DNA from: Candidatus Poseidoniaceae archaeon
Lineage (GTDB): Archaea; Thermoplasmatota; Poseidoniia; Poseidoniales; Poseidoniaceae
NCBI GenBank assembly: GCA_022424925.1
Contig: JAKMGM010000040.1
Coordinates: forward strand, 1-5,550
DNA length: 5,550 bases
Reading direction: 5' to 3'
How positions within the stretch are numbered: position 1 is the stretch's first letter; each line of letters starts with the position of its first letter. The translations under genes were made by a program, and so were the position numbers. The notes below the pieces were generated by a model. That model had not been told where the DNA came from and searched no databases. It saw only the letters and a list, made by a program, of their open reading frames with translations. Shown piece by piece: positions 5,395 through 5,550 of this stretch.

Positions 5395-5550
5395 TCAAGC
5401 CTTATGATATCCACTACCCTTCAAAATCTCTGTCGCCCTGTAGAGTTGTTCGACCAACATCGTGCTTGCCAACTCATGAGGAAATGTAAGCGGCGAAAGT
5501 GAAAGTTTGGATGATGGTTCTATATCGGCATCTTTGGGCCAGCCTTCCGC
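5395..5550 (-). CDS. rlmH: 23S rRNA (pseudouridine-N3) methyltransferase RlmH, C-terminal part (runs off window)
   Basis: RlmH is a SPOUT-class enzyme that uses S-adenosylmethionine to methylate N3 of a pseudouridine in helix 69 of large-subunit rRNA, at the ribosomal decoding interface. Only the last 51 codons and the TGA (5395-5397) are present. The start lies beyond the right edge, against a usual length near 155-160 residues. Identification rests on the family's C-terminal block: an AEGW segment continuing the glycine-rich GGAxG loop, then SLSPLTFPHELA, then LVEQLYRATEILKG, and a terminal GYHKA matching the PYHK/PYHR ending. These residues form the trefoil knot, cofactor pocket and dimer surface in known structures. 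One difference is seen: the LxR that normally follows the PH motif reads LAST, so the arginine is replaced by serine. RlmH occurs in bacteria and in some archaea. Confidence 0.88.
   Translation of the reverse strand, partial: AEGWPKDADIEPSSKLSLSPLTFPHELASTMLVEQLYRATEILKGSGYHKA

Noticed and set aside
5262..5489. A + strand frame across the TPR-like gene start and rlmH.
   Set aside because: It is antisense to two genes with clear support (Shine-Dalgarno motif and the RlmH C-terminal motif).

Overview
The window (5,550 bases, moderate GC) looks like a piece of an environmental archaeal genome. The best guess is a marine euryarchaeon of the Poseidoniia/Marine Group II type, at moderate confidence. 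The reasons are acidic, Asp/Glu-rich proteins, a two-FtsX-domain permease with large extracytoplasmic domains, compact gene packing, poly-T and TATA-like intergenic signals, and Shine-Dalgarno motifs only in front of genes that sit inside operons. No rRNA, tRNA, CRISPR array, transposase or phage gene is visible, and there is no gene-free stretch longer than about 110 bases between genes.

Left part, + strand: the window opens with a perfect 30-base inverted repeat with a 3-base loop (1-63). It lies on the 5' end of a truncated gene for a MacB/LolC-like ABC transporter permease (to 2335). The palindrome is most likely a fold-back artefact of amplification or assembly, so the permease has probably lost its true N-terminus. 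A small four-helix membrane protein of unknown function follows (2427-2858).

Middle and right part, - strand: five genes run leftwards and converge on the + strand pair at 2858/2885. In transcription order they are the C-terminal end of rlmH (23S rRNA pseudouridine methyltransferase, running off the right edge), a membrane protein with a TPR-like C-terminal domain, a 93-residue two-helix membrane protein, a DUF2203 protein, and a PduO-type ATP:cob(I)alamin adenosyltransferase. Spacing and signals suggest three transcription units: rlmH plus the TPR-like membrane gene; the 93-residue gene, which ends at a T-tract; and DUF2203 plus the adenosyltransferase, 24 bases apart.

Functionally this is an ordinary chromosomal neighbourhood: envelope transport, corrinoid cofactor activation, ribosome modification and several uncharacterised membrane proteins. 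I found no convincing new defence, mobile or RNA-based system. The points most worth a second look are the terminal palindrome, the unlisted rlmH fragment, the DUF2203-adenosyltransferase pairing and the split between genes with and without a Shine-Dalgarno motif.
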